Numbered from the stretch's first letter, positions 8,143 through 16,421 are shown. The stretch: DNA of 16,663 bases from Sulfuricella sp. (GCA_030696235.1 JAUYSN010000433.1:1-16663); one strand, 5' to 3'. Translations and numbers: made by a program. Notes: generated from the sequence alone by a model not told the origin.

Positions 8143-8610
8143 TCATACTCCCATGATTTCCAGCAGGGTCTTCACCTGATTCATCGCATCCAGATCGTGA
8201 TCGCGACTAATCAGATAGACCGGCCCCGTACGTCCGGCAAGCCTGTTCAGATCACCCGCCAAGCGCTTCAGATCCGGCTTGCCTTCCAGCCAGACCACTT
8301 GCCCGCCGAACGGATCGATACGCGGCGCCAGCACCTCCAGCCTGGCCTTGTCGCCATCCGACAATCCAGCCGGACCGGGTTCGAGCACGAAACGGAACCG
8401 CTCCAGGGTATCCTCCACCCAGGTACTCAGGGTTTGCAGGTCGCGGCCCGACCATTCCTCATAAGCCAGATATACACAGGGGAAGGCGGTGTTGTAAAAG
8501 GTCAGACGCCATTCCGGCGGCAGCTCGTCCGGATAGAAGCCCCCCTCCCATTGCGGATGCTCCCAGCCTGCGCTGCCGACATAAATCGGGTGATTTGACG
8601 ATTTTTCCAT
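8143..8610 (-). CDS. Short DUF72-like protein
   Basis: The N-terminus (IYVGSAGWEHPQWEGGFYP, about 9-27) matches the opening of the DUF72 family (YxGtSGW...W.G.FYP). At 155 residues it is only about half the usual 230-300. The rest contains DTLERFRFVLE and GGQVVWLEGKPDLKRLAG but not the central EINSTFY-type block. It may be a compact subfamily rather than a truncated gene, since it has a clean start, stop and normal codon use. The biochemical role of DUF72 is not established to my knowledge. It heads the mla block, seven bases before mlaF, and its own ATG follows an extended -10 promoter almost directly, with no Shine-Dalgarno. Confidence 0.8.
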   Translation of the reverse strand: MEKSSNHPIYVGSAGWEHPQWEGGFYPDELPPEWRLTFYNTAFPCVYLAYEEWSGRDLQTLSTWVEDTLERFRFVLEPGPAGLSDGDKARLEVLAPRIDPFGGQVVWLEGKPDLKRLAGDLNRLAGRTGPVYLISRDHDLDAMNQVKTLLEIMGV

Positions 8611-8618
8611 CGGCCGGG

Positions 8619-8627
8619 ATTATATCA
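8619..8627 (-). promoter_or_regulatory. Extended -10 promoter (TGATATAAT) for the DUF72-mla unit
   Basis: On the minus strand the site reads TGATATAAT, a perfect TATAAT with an upstream TGN. No recognisable -35 hexamer lies 16-18 bases upstream, which fits an extended -10 promoter. Transcription would start near 8612, only about two bases before the ATG at 8610. Confidence 0.55.
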
Positions 8628-8747
8628 GTCATCCTCATCGCCTCGGCAGACAACCGCCGGCCATTCGACGGGCTAAGGATTTCCCCTATTCCGCAGGAAA
8701 GGTTTGTGGCACACTCATTCAATTCCTTATCCGGCTCATTCCAAGCG

Positions 8748-10178
8748 ATGTATCTCGACCACTTCGGACTAAACCAGTCCCCCTTCAAGATCACGCCGAA
8801 CACCGAATTTTTCTATACCGGCGGCAACCGTGGCGCCATTCTGGACGCGCTGCTCTACGCCATCATCCACGGCGAAGGCATCGTCAAAGTCACCGGCGAG
8901 ATCGGCAGCGGCAAAACCATGCTGTGCCGGATGCTGGAGAGTATGCTGCCGGACAATGTTGAAGCGATCTACCTGGCCAATCCCAGCCTGAACCGGGACG
9001 AGGTGTTCCACGCCATCGCCGGCGAACTGGGCCTCGCCACCGAAGGCAAGCGCGGCGGCGAAATCATGCGCCTGATGCAGAATTGCCTGATCGAAAAACA
9101 CGCCGCCGGCAAGCAGGTGGTACTGCTGGTCGAGGAAGCCCAGGCCATGCCCCTCGACACCCTGGAAGAAATCCGCCTGCTGTCCAACCTGGAAACCGCC
9201 CACCATAAGCTGCTGCAAATCGTCCTGTTCGGCCAACTCGAACTGGACGATCACCTCAACCTGCCGCAAATGCGTCAGCTCAAGGAACGCATCACCCACG
9301 GTTTCAAGGTGCCGCCGCTCGACCAGAAAGACATCCCGGAATACCTGATGTTCCGCATGCGCGCCGCGGGTTACCACGGCCCGGATACCTTCAGCGCCGG
9401 CGCGATCAAACTGATCACCGCCGCCTCCCGGGGCATCACCCGGCGCATCAACGTACTTGCCGACAAGGCGCTGTTGGCGGCGTTCTCGGAAAACACCCAC
9501 AACATCCTGCCCAGGCACATCCAGGCCGCGATCGAGGACAGCGAATTTGCCGTTCCTTCCAGCGGCCTGCCGTTGAAACAGATCGGCTTCGCCGCTGCCC
9601 TGCTAGTACTGGGAATAGCACTCGGGGCCGGCTGGCAGCATCTCGCGCATCCGCTGCTCAAAGCCGGTGTGGCCGTGCCGACCGTTCAAGCCGCACCTGC
9701 GCTCGCCGTCCAGCCCCCCATTCAGGAAGCATCCACACCTGCGCCGACCGCCGATGCCAAACAGGCGCCGCAGCAAAACAGCCCAGCGGAGAACCCGCCC
9801 ACCCCCGTCTCTGTTCCATCGCCCGCGCATAACCCGCTACAGCAAAGGCTAGCCGCCACCCAATCATGGCTGGCCGGCGAGGACGGCGCCCACTTCACGG
9901 TTCAATTGTTGCTGCTGACCGATACCGGCACGGAATCCCGATTGGGGAGCGTATTGAGCAGACTGGACAGGGAATTCGGATTGGCGCGAATTTACGTCTA
10001 CCCCACCCGTATCACGGCAGATCACCAATTCGGCATCACTTTCGGCAACTTTTCTTCCCGGGAGCACGCACTCGCATCAATTAACAACCTCCCCCCCGGT
10101 TACAAGAAGGCCAACTACCCGAAACTGCGCACGGTCAAGGGCATCAGGGATGAAATTGCCAAACAACAAATGCGGTAA
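8748..10178 (+). CDS. mshM: MSHA biogenesis AAA ATPase MshM with C-terminal SPOR domain
   Basis: MshM is a GspA/ExeA-like ATPase used in assembly of MSHA-type pili. The 476-residue protein starts with the family motif MYLDHFGLNQSPF. An AAA+ module follows, with Walker A GEIGSGKT (50-57), Walker B VVLLVEEAQ (124-132) and a C-terminal helical lid. One membrane helix (about 278-296) leads to a Pro/Ala-rich linker (about 310-365) and then a DamX-like SPOR domain (about 381-470; HFTVQLLLL, FGITFGNFSSREHALASINNLP). The ATPase would be cytoplasmic and the SPOR domain periplasmic, where SPOR domains bind denuded peptidoglycan glycans. The upstream extension of the frame to 8595 is rejected on the N-terminal motif. 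No strong Shine-Dalgarno is seen. It is the first gene of the (+) operon. Confidence 0.9.
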   Translation: MYLDHFGLNQSPFKITPNTEFFYTGGNRGAILDALLYAIIHGEGIVKVTGEIGSGKTMLCRMLESMLPDNVEAIYLANPSLNRDEVFHAIAGELGLATEGKRGGEIMRLMQNCLIEKHAAGKQVVLLVEEAQAMPLDTLEEIRLLSNLETAHHKLLQIVLFGQLELDDHLNLPQMRQLKERITHGFKVPPLDQKDIPEYLMFRMRAAGYHGPDTFSAGAIKLITAASRGITRRINVLADKALLAAFSENTHNILPRHIQAAIEDSEFAVPSSGLPLKQIGFAAALLVLGIALGAGWQHLAHPLLKAGVAVPTVQAAPALAVQPPIQEASTPAPTADAKQAPQQNSPAENPPTPVSVPSPAHNPLQQRLAATQSWLAGEDGAHFTVQLLLLTDTGTESRLGSVLSRLDREFGLARIYVYPTRITADHQFGITFGNFSSREHALASINNLPPGYKKANYPKLRTVKGIRDEIAKQQMR

Positions 10179-10221
10179 CATCACTTTCGTATATTTAAAA
10201 TTAAAAAATCCTCCTAACAGA

Positions 10222-10250
10222 TTGATTACAAATATTCTAAATGGTAATCT
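10222..10250 (+). promoter_or_regulatory. Possible internal promoter before mshL
   Basis: The 79-base gap between mshM and mshL is much more AT-rich than the flanking genes. TTGATT (10222-10227) and TAATCT (10245-10250) are separated by exactly 17 bases. The -35 is fair and the -10 weak (three of six). Start of transcription would fall close to the mshL ATG. Alternatively the gap is just an untranslated spacer of one operon. Confidence 0.25.
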
Positions 10251-10257
10251 TGCTTAC

Positions 10258-12081
10258 ATGAATAAAGTCATGATCGCCATTATCGGTTGTTCGATGCTTG
10301 CCGCATGCGGCACGCAGCCGGTTACGCCGTCAGCCGGCCACATCAAGGATGAACCGCGTCCTGCCGGCAACATCCCGAAAACGGTGCAGCAGGCCGCACC
10401 GCTGCCCCCGCCCAAACCTGCTCTCAAGCCAGAAACCTATAGCGTCGTCGTAAACAATGTTCCGGTGCAGGAGCTGCTGTTCGCGCTGGCGCGCGACGCC
10501 AGAGTCAATGTCGATGTTCACCCCGGAATCGAGGGTAGCATCACGCTCAACGCGCTCAACCAGACTCTGCCGCAGTTGCTTACTCGCATCGCCAAACAGG
10601 TGGATATGCGCTACGAACTGGACGGCCCGAACCTGGTAGTGATGCCGGACTCCCCGTTCCTGCGCAACTACAAGGTGGATTACCTCAACATGTCGCGGGA
10701 TGCCACCAGCAACGTCAGCATTGCCACCCAGATCTCCACCACCGGCACCGGGGCTGGCGCCGCAGGCGCCGGCACGGGCAACAACAACTCCACCACCTCC
10801 GTCACCAACAAATCCAACAACCGCTTCTGGGACACCCTGGAGCAAAACATCAAGGACATCCTGCGAGAAACAGACAAAGTCCTTCCCGAAGGCTCTTCCG
10901 AAACCACCACGGAACAGGCCGGCAGCCAGACCACTACCGGCACCGGCTACCCACCGCCCTCGACTGGCAGCAAGAGCTCAGCTACCTCTTCCATCGCCGC
11001 AAGCCCCAACCCTGCCGCACTGACGAACGCCGGCACCACCACCGTACGGCGCACCACCTTCCGCGAGGCCGCCTCCGTCATCGCCAACCCGGAAAACGGT
11101 CTTCTCAGCGTGCGCGCCACCGGCCGCCAGCATGAAAAAATCCGGGAATTCATCGACCAGATAATGGCCAGCGCCAAGCGCCAGGTACTCATCGAGGCGA
11201 CGGTGGTCGAGGTCAAGCTTTCCGACCAGTATCAACAGGGCATCAACTGGCAGAGCCTGCGCAATGACAGCACCGGTTTCAGTCTCGGCCAGGGCCGGAT
11301 CGGCACCCTGCCATCGGGCGTGAATCCCGGTGTCTCGCCCGGAATTTTCGCGCTCAACTACGCCAACCCGAACTCGGTCATCGGCAATATCGCCGCCACC
11401 ATCGTGCTTCTGGAATCTTTCGGCAATGTCAAGGTACTGTCCAGCCCGAAGATCAGCGTACTGAACAATCAAACCGCCCTGCTCAAGGTGGTGGACAACA
11501 AGGTTTACTTCACCATCGGTGTAACCATCACCCCGGGCACCGTGAACAGCCCACAGTTGATCGTTTATACCACCACCGTCCATACCGTGCCGGTGGGGTT
11601 CGTGATGAGCGTCACCCCACAGATCGATGATACCGACACGGTTACCCTCAACGTAAGGCCCACCATCTCCCGGATCACCGGCTACGTCAACGACCCCAGC
11701 CCGCCTCTCGCCGATGCAGGCGTGGTAAGCAAAATTCCGGAAATCCAGACCCGCGAGATGGAATCCATCCTCAGGGTAGGCAGCGGTCAAGTCGCGGTAA
11801 TGGGTGGACTGATGCAGGACTCCGTCGACAACCTCAAGGATGCCATTCCCGGCTTATCCAAACTACCCTTGATCGGCGACGCCTTTGCCTACCGCAACGA
11901 GACCAGCACCAAGTCCGAACTGGTGATCTTCCTGCGCCCGATCGTCGTCAAGGAGGCGAGCCTGGACGGCGATTACAAAGCCTATCGCAACTTCCTGCCC
12001 AATAAGGACACCCTCAAGGACCCGCGCGACGCCGAGAACCCCCTGATCGAATCAGCCAAAGTGGAAACTGCCCGGCCATGA
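10258..12081 (+). CDS. mshL: MSHA pilus secretin MshL
   Basis: MshL forms the outer-membrane secretin channel for MSHA-type pili. The 607-residue precursor begins with a lipoprotein signal (lipobox LAAC, Cys17). A Pro-rich stretch and an N-terminal secretin/STN-like domain follow (about 60-145; VQELLFALARDARVNVDVH). A Gly/Thr/Ser/Asn-rich linker (about 158-262) leads to a second N-domain (about 263-320) and the C-terminal secretin domain (about 385-565). Visible there are VLSSPKISVLNNQTALLKV, SVTPQIDDTDTVTLNVRPTI and VAVMGGLMQD, ending SELVIFLRPIVV. The start ATG is chosen because it begins the lipoprotein signal; the open frame upstream is not used. It overlaps mshN by four bases (ATGA). Confidence 0.94.
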   Translation: MNKVMIAIIGCSMLAACGTQPVTPSAGHIKDEPRPAGNIPKTVQQAAPLPPPKPALKPETYSVVVNNVPVQELLFALARDARVNVDVHPGIEGSITLNALNQTLPQLLTRIAKQVDMRYELDGPNLVVMPDSPFLRNYKVDYLNMSRDATSNVSIATQISTTGTGAGAAGAGTGNNNSTTSVTNKSNNRFWDTLEQNIKDILRETDKVLPEGSSETTTEQAGSQTTTGTGYPPPSTGSKSSATSSIAASPNPAALTNAGTTTVRRTTFREAASVIANPENGLLSVRATGRQHEKIREFIDQIMASAKRQVLIEATVVEVKLSDQYQQGINWQSLRNDSTGFSLGQGRIGTLPSGVNPGVSPGIFALNYANPNSVIGNIAATIVLLESFGNVKVLSSPKISVLNNQTALLKVVDNKVYFTIGVTITPGTVNSPQLIVYTTTVHTVPVGFVMSVTPQIDDTDTVTLNVRPTISRITGYVNDPSPPLADAGVVSKIPEIQTREMESILRVGSGQVAVMGGLMQDSVDNLKDAIPGLSKLPLIGDAFAYRNETSTKSELVIFLRPIVVKEASLDGDYKAYRNFLPNKDTLKDPRDAENPLIESAKVETARP

Positions 12082-13460
12082 GCCTGCTGATGGAGGCGCT
12101 GAAAAAGGCCGAGCGCGCCAAACAGGGGCAAACGGTTCCGCACGCAGAACAATCCGGCCAGCCCGGCGGCGCAGCGGAAACAACGAATTTGGTCGCAGCG
12201 CCAGGCCCAGGGCTTTCCCTGCTTCACCAGGAAGGGGCGGCAGGACACGTCGACACGACCGGCGCGAGCGATTTCCCATCCATTACCGCCACCCAAGAGA
12301 CGCCCTCCTCCATACCGGATTTGTCACCCATGGCAACGCCGAACATCGAACCAGAGCCACGGCCACAACCGGCAGCAAGCCAAGTCGAGGTTACCAACAG
12401 GGCCCCGCCACAAGACGTCAGGAAAATCGCCGCGGCGCAGCAAAAGGCCAAAACGGTCTTCTCCGCCAAGCAACCCGCCCGCAGCCGGACCCTGCTGCTC
12501 ACCGGCACCGTTGCGGCGGTCGTGCTCGGTCTGGTCGGCTTCGGGTTTTACTACTGGCAGATTACGTCCACCGGCACAATGGTCCTTCCGGCCAGCACAC
12601 CCCAACCGACCACCGCCGCCGCGCCGGCCATCCCCGTCGATGCAGGAGCGCCGCAGCAGCAAGGCACGCCTGTCGCGTCAGCACAGAATCCGATCGACAA
12701 GCCTGTCCTGAGCCCGGTCGAAGCCTGTCCTGAGCCTTGTCGAAGGGGGCCCGCACCCGTGACGGTACAAGCCAGTCCTCCAGCAGCATCCGCCGCATAC
12801 GATCCCGCACGAGCAGAAGCTCGCAGTGGATCAGAGCCCTTTAAGGAAAATCCGGCCATCCGAATCCGGCAAAGCGCGGCTACCAGCCAGCTCAACCCAA
12901 CTCTCGGCAAGGCCTATCAATCCTTCCTCTCCGGCGACACCGGAGCGGCGCAGCATCTGTATCAAAAGGTACTGCAACAGGAGCCGAACAACCGCGATGC
13001 GTTGCTGGGCATGGCGGCCATCGCACTGAAGCAGAAGCAGGCCGGCCAGGCGGCAGCCTATTACGGCAAACTTCTCGATCTCGACCCGGACGATCCGGAA
13101 GCCTTGGCCGCGCTAATTGGCCTTCAAGGACAGACCGATCCGACACAAAGCGAAAGCCGTTTAAAGAAAGTCCTGCTGCAAAACCCACAGGCTGACGCGG
13201 CCCACTTTGCCCTGGGGAATCTGTACGCTCAGCAGTCGCGCTGGGCCGAGGCACAGCAGTCCTATTTCCGCGCCTACAGCAGCGCGCCCGGCAACGCCAA
13301 CTATGCCTTCAACCTCGCCGTCAGCCTCGATCATCTGAACCAGGGCAAGCTGGCACTCGACTATTACCAGCGTGCCCTTGCCCAGCCCGGACCGGCAAAC
13401 TTCGACAAATCTTCAGTCCAGACCCGCATCACGGAACTGCTGCAACCTGCAGGCAACTAG
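12078..13460 (+). CDS. mshN: MSHA biogenesis TPR protein MshN
   Basis: MshN is an accessory MSHA protein. The 460-residue protein opens with MSLLMEALKKAERAKQ, a motif shared by GspB-like and MshN-like partners of GspA/MshM ATPases. A long Pro/Ala/Gln-rich cytoplasmic region precedes one membrane helix (about 138-160). A second low-complexity linker (about 165-270) and C-terminal tetratricopeptide repeats follow (about 275-440; QHLYQKVLQQEPNNRDALLGMAA, then NLYAQQSRWAEAQQSYFRAY). The linker carries a repeat-derived peptide at 208-224. It overlaps mshL by four bases and ends two bases before mshE, so it is translated with the pilus machine. Exact role in pilus assembly is poorly known. Confidence 0.88.
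   Translation: MSLLMEALKKAERAKQGQTVPHAEQSGQPGGAAETTNLVAAPGPGLSLLHQEGAAGHVDTTGASDFPSITATQETPSSIPDLSPMATPNIEPEPRPQPAASQVEVTNRAPPQDVRKIAAAQQKAKTVFSAKQPARSRTLLLTGTVAAVVLGLVGFGFYYWQITSTGTMVLPASTPQPTTAAAPAIPVDAGAPQQQGTPVASAQNPIDKPVLSPVEACPEPCRRGPAPVTVQASPPAASAAYDPARAEARSGSEPFKENPAIRIRQSAATSQLNPTLGKAYQSFLSGDTGAAQHLYQKVLQQEPNNRDALLGMAAIALKQKQAGQAAAYYGKLLDLDPDDPEALAALIGLQGQTDPTQSESRLKKVLLQNPQADAAHFALGNLYAQQSRWAEAQQSYFRAYSSAPGNANYAFNLAVSLDHLNQGKLALDYYQRALAQPGPANFDKSSVQTRITELLQPAGN
12701..12744. repeat. Tandem dispersed repeat inserted in frame in mshN
   Basis: Two 22-base units stand head to tail (12701-12722 and 12723-12744). Both read GCCTGTCCTGAGCC, then two differing bases, then GTCGAA. TCGACAAG just before the first unit is the inverted complement of the CTTGTCGA at the end of the second, so the whole can fold. 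I recognise the CCTGTCCTGAG...TTGTCGAAGG unit as a dispersed repeat common in proteobacterial genomes. The frame is kept and encodes KPVLSPVEACPEPCRRG in the mshN linker, adding two cysteines. Confidence 0.8.
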
Positions 13461-13462
13461 CC

Positions 13463-15193
13463 ATGGCCGAACAACCGAAACTCCCCTTAGGCAAGTTGCT
13501 GGTCGAGAAAGGCGTGATCAGCGAAGACCAGCTTCGCATCGCCCTGCTTGAGCAGAAGCGCACCGGCAATCAACTGGGCAAGCTGTTCATCACCCTCGGC
13601 TTCGTCACCGAAGCTACGGTGCGCGAGGCGCTGAGCGAAAACCTGAATCAGCAGAGCGCGGATCTGTCCCACATGGTGGTGGACCCCTCCTCGCTCAAAC
13701 TCATTTCCAAGGACGTCGCCAAGCGTTACCGCGTCTTCCCGCTGGAATTCGACAAGCAAAGCCAGGTGCTGAAGCTGGCGATGTCCGATACCAACAACAT
13801 CGTCGCACTCGACCAGATCCGCGCCATGCTCGGCAAGGAGGTCATGGTCACCCCGATACTGGCCGGCGACTCGGAAATCATGCGGGCGATCGACCAGTAT
13901 TTCGGCTTCGAGCTGTCGATCGACGGCATCCTGCACGAAATCGAAACCGGGGAAATCGATTACCAGAGCCTGCAAACCGTTTCCGACGAATACAGCCAGC
14001 CGCTGGTACGCCTGATAGACGCTCTGCTCGCCGATGCGGTACAGCACGGCGCCTCCGACATCCACTTCGAACCGGAGCAGTTCTTCCTGCGCATTCGCTA
14101 CCGCATCGACGGCGTGCTGCGCCAGATCCGCAGCCTGCACAAAACCTACTGGGCCGCCATGGCAGTGCGCCTCAAGGTGATGAGCAACATGAATATTGCC
14201 GAAACACGCGCCCCTCAGGACGGACGCATTTCCATCACTTTTTCGGGACGCGCGATCGATTTTCGCGCTTCAGCCCAGCCCACTACGCATGGCGAGAACA
14301 TCGTGCTGCGCATCCTCGATCGGCAAAAAAGCATCGTGTCTCTGGACAACCTCGGCCTGGGGGAAAATGAGCTGACCCTGCTCAAGCTCATGCTGGCCCG
14401 GCCGAATGGCATCATCCTGGTGACCGGCCCGACCGGCAGCGGGAAAACCACCACGCTGTATTCCATCCTGAGTCACATCAATACCGAAAGCGTCAACATC
14501 ATGACGCTGGAAGATCCGGTCGAATATCCGATGAACATGATCCGCCAGACCTCGGTCAACGAAGCCGTAAAAATGGATTTTGCCAACGGCATCCGATCGA
14601 TGATGCGACAGGATCCGGATGTCATCCTGATCGGCGAGATCCGCGATGCGGATACGGCGGAAATGGCTTTCCGCGCCGCCATGACCGGCCACCAGGTCTA
14701 TTCCACCCTGCACACCAACTCGGCAATCGGGGCGATTCCGCGGCTGCTGGACATCGGCGTGCTGCCCGATATTATTGCCGGAAACATCATCGGCATTGTC
14801 GCCCAGCGCCTGATGCGCAAACTCTGCCCCCATTGCAAGCAGCCGTACCAGCCGGAAATGATGGAAGGCCATCTTCTCGGGCTCGAAAAAGATGAACTGA
14901 ACGTCACGATCTACCAGGCCACAGGCTGCGAGCACTGTAACTACCAGGGCTATAAAGGACGCATCGCGATCATGGAACTGCTCAAAATGAATGCAGACCT
15001 GGATGAACTGATCGCACGCCGGGCTCCCGCCATCGAAATCAGAACCATGGCGCTGTCCAAAGGCTTCATTACCCTGGCCGAAGATGGCGTCCGCCGCGTG
15101 CTGGATGGCTCCACCTCGCTTGACGAAGTTACGCGCGTGGTGGACCTGACCGACAAGGTGAGAAGTTTCGCTCGCCATCGATCCAAGCAATAA
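13463..15193 (+). CDS. mshE: MSHA pilus assembly ATPase MshE
   Basis: MshE is the GspE/PilB-type hexameric ATPase that drives pilus extension. The 576-residue protein has an N-terminal MshEN domain (about 1-150; LPLGKLLVEKGVISEDQL and QLGKLFITLGFVTEATV are the two similar repeats). The ATPase core carries Walker A GPTGSGKT (322-329), Walker B VILIGEIRD (387-395) and His box STLHT (414-418). A tetracysteine metal site CPHC (455-458) / CEHC (489-492) completes the family features. In Vibrio cholerae the MshEN domain binds c-di-GMP through RLG-type motifs; here the arginine positions read Pro8 and Gln38. It starts two bases after mshN and is followed after nine bases by mshG. Confidence 0.96.
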   Translation: MAEQPKLPLGKLLVEKGVISEDQLRIALLEQKRTGNQLGKLFITLGFVTEATVREALSENLNQQSADLSHMVVDPSSLKLISKDVAKRYRVFPLEFDKQSQVLKLAMSDTNNIVALDQIRAMLGKEVMVTPILAGDSEIMRAIDQYFGFELSIDGILHEIETGEIDYQSLQTVSDEYSQPLVRLIDALLADAVQHGASDIHFEPEQFFLRIRYRIDGVLRQIRSLHKTYWAAMAVRLKVMSNMNIAETRAPQDGRISITFSGRAIDFRASAQPTTHGENIVLRILDRQKSIVSLDNLGLGENELTLLKLMLARPNGIILVTGPTGSGKTTTLYSILSHINTESVNIMTLEDPVEYPMNMIRQTSVNEAVKMDFANGIRSMMRQDPDVILIGEIRDADTAEMAFRAAMTGHQVYSTLHTNSAIGAIPRLLDIGVLPDIIAGNIIGIVAQRLMRKLCPHCKQPYQPEMMEGHLLGLEKDELNVTIYQATGCEHCNYQGYKGRIAIMELLKMNADLDELIARRAPAIEIRTMALSKGFITLAEDGVRRVLDGSTSLDEVTRVVDLTDKVRSFARHRSKQ

Positions 15194-15202
15194 GATCACA
15201 CC

Positions 15203-16408
15203 ATGACCCAATTTGTTTACCAAGCCATGGATGCCGAAGGCAAGATCATCCGCGGCAACATGGACGCATCCAATCTCTCCGATCTGGAGCTGCGCCTGAA
15301 ACGCATGGAACTGGATCTGATCGATTGCAAGCCGGCAGCGCAAAGGACCTTCGCTTTCAGAAAACTCCCGGTCAAGCGCCATGACCTGATCAATTTCTGC
15401 TTCTACATGGAACAGCTCAGCGGCGCTGGCGTCCCGATGCTGGAAACTTTGGCCGACCTGCGCGACAGCCTCGACCACCCGCGCTTCCGCGAAATCGTCG
15501 CCGACCTGATCGAAAGCATCGAGGGCGGCCTGCAGCTCTCCCAAGCGATGGCAAAGCATCCCGACACCTTCGACCCAACTTTCGTCAGCCTGATCGCGGC
15601 AGGCGAACACAGCGGCAAAATCGCCGAGGTATTCCTCAACCTGACCGAGACCCTGAAATGGCAGGACGAGCTTGCCTCGCAGACCAAAAAACTGCTGATG
15701 TACCCGGCTTTCGTCGGCACCATCGTGCTCGGCGTCACCTTCTTCCTGATGATCTACCTGGTGCCGCAGCTCACCGGATTCATCAAGAACATGGGGCAGG
15801 AGCTGCCATTTCATACCAGGGCGCTGATTTTCGTCTCCGGCATCTTCGTCAACTACTGGTATGTGGTTCTTGCCATTCCGGTGCTGGCCTGGGCAGGCCT
15901 TACCTTCATGATCAGGACCAATCCGCGCGCACGCTACAAGGCCGACGATTTCACGCTACGGGTATGGATGATCGGCCCTATCCTGCATAAAATCATTCTC
16001 GCCCGCTTCGCCACTTTTTTTGCGCTGATGTATGCATCTGGCGTCACCATTCTCGACTGCATCCGGCTGTCAGAGCAGATCGTCTCCAACAAGGTCATCG
16101 AAGGCGGACTGCAACGGGCGGGGCGGCTTATTTCCGAGGGGCAGAGCGTCACCACCAGCTTTCAGAATGTCGGCATCTTCCCGCCCCTGATCGTGCGCAT
16201 GCTCAAGGTCGGCGAGGCCACCGGCTCCCTGGATAAGGCGCTGCGCAATGTCAGCTATTTCTACAATCGCGAAGTCAAGGAATCCATCGAGAAAGTACAG
16301 ACCATGATCGAACCCATCATGACCGTCATTCTCGGCGCCATTCTGGGCTGGATCATGCTGTCCGTGCTCGGCCCGATTTACGACACCATCAGCAAGATCA
16401 AGACCTGA
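15203..16408 (+). CDS. mshG: MSHA biogenesis inner-membrane platform protein MshG
   Basis: MshG is the GspF/PilC-like polytopic protein that couples the assembly ATPase to the growing pilus. The 401-residue protein has the usual layout. A leading MTQFVYQAMDAEGKIIRG segment is followed by two cytoplasmic T2SSF helical-bundle domains (about 60-185 and 265-390). Membrane helices lie near 165-188, 208-236 and 372-394. Family motifs are FYMEQLSGAGVPMLETL, the second-repeat FFALMYASGVTILDC, and MLKVGEATGSLDKAL. It follows mshE by nine bases and is followed by another open gene after 13 bases. Confidence 0.95.
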   Translation: MTQFVYQAMDAEGKIIRGNMDASNLSDLELRLKRMELDLIDCKPAAQRTFAFRKLPVKRHDLINFCFYMEQLSGAGVPMLETLADLRDSLDHPRFREIVADLIESIEGGLQLSQAMAKHPDTFDPTFVSLIAAGEHSGKIAEVFLNLTETLKWQDELASQTKKLLMYPAFVGTIVLGVTFFLMIYLVPQLTGFIKNMGQELPFHTRALIFVSGIFVNYWYVVLAIPVLAWAGLTFMIRTNPRARYKADDFTLRVWMIGPILHKIILARFATFFALMYASGVTILDCIRLSEQIVSNKVIEGGLQRAGRLISEGQSVTTSFQNVGIFPPLIVRMLKVGEATGSLDKALRNVSYFYNREVKESIEKVQTMIEPIMTVILGAILGWIMLSVLGPIYDTISKIKT

Positions 16409-16421
16409 CGAGAATTCAAGA

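Noticed and set aside
8663..8680. Possible decayed copy of the CCTTCGACAGGCTCAGGA-type repeat upstream of mshM
   Set aside because: About 15 of 18 bases agree with the remembered unit, but there is no second arm and the match is too short to support.
8707..8721. Sigma-54-like site TGGCAC-N5-TTCA upstream of mshM
   Set aside because: The -24 half is good, but the -12 half lacks the GC (TTCA instead of TTGC), so I do not call it a promoter.
8595..8747. Longer mshM starting at 8595
   Set aside because: The added 51 residues have no family match and would overlap the divergent gene start; the family begins MYLDHFGL.
10150..10257. Longer mshL starting at 10150
   Set aside because: It would overlap mshM and bury the lipoprotein signal peptide, which must be N-terminal.
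10978..11790. A 270-codon minus-strand frame opposite mshL
   Set aside because: It is antisense to the secretin domain and has no recognisable motif.
14270..15814. A 514-codon open frame on the minus strand across mshE and mshG
   Set aside because: It runs antisense to two well-supported genes and crosses their boundary. Its composition is His/Asp/Gln-rich with no domain, as expected from the reverse of GC-rich coding DNA.
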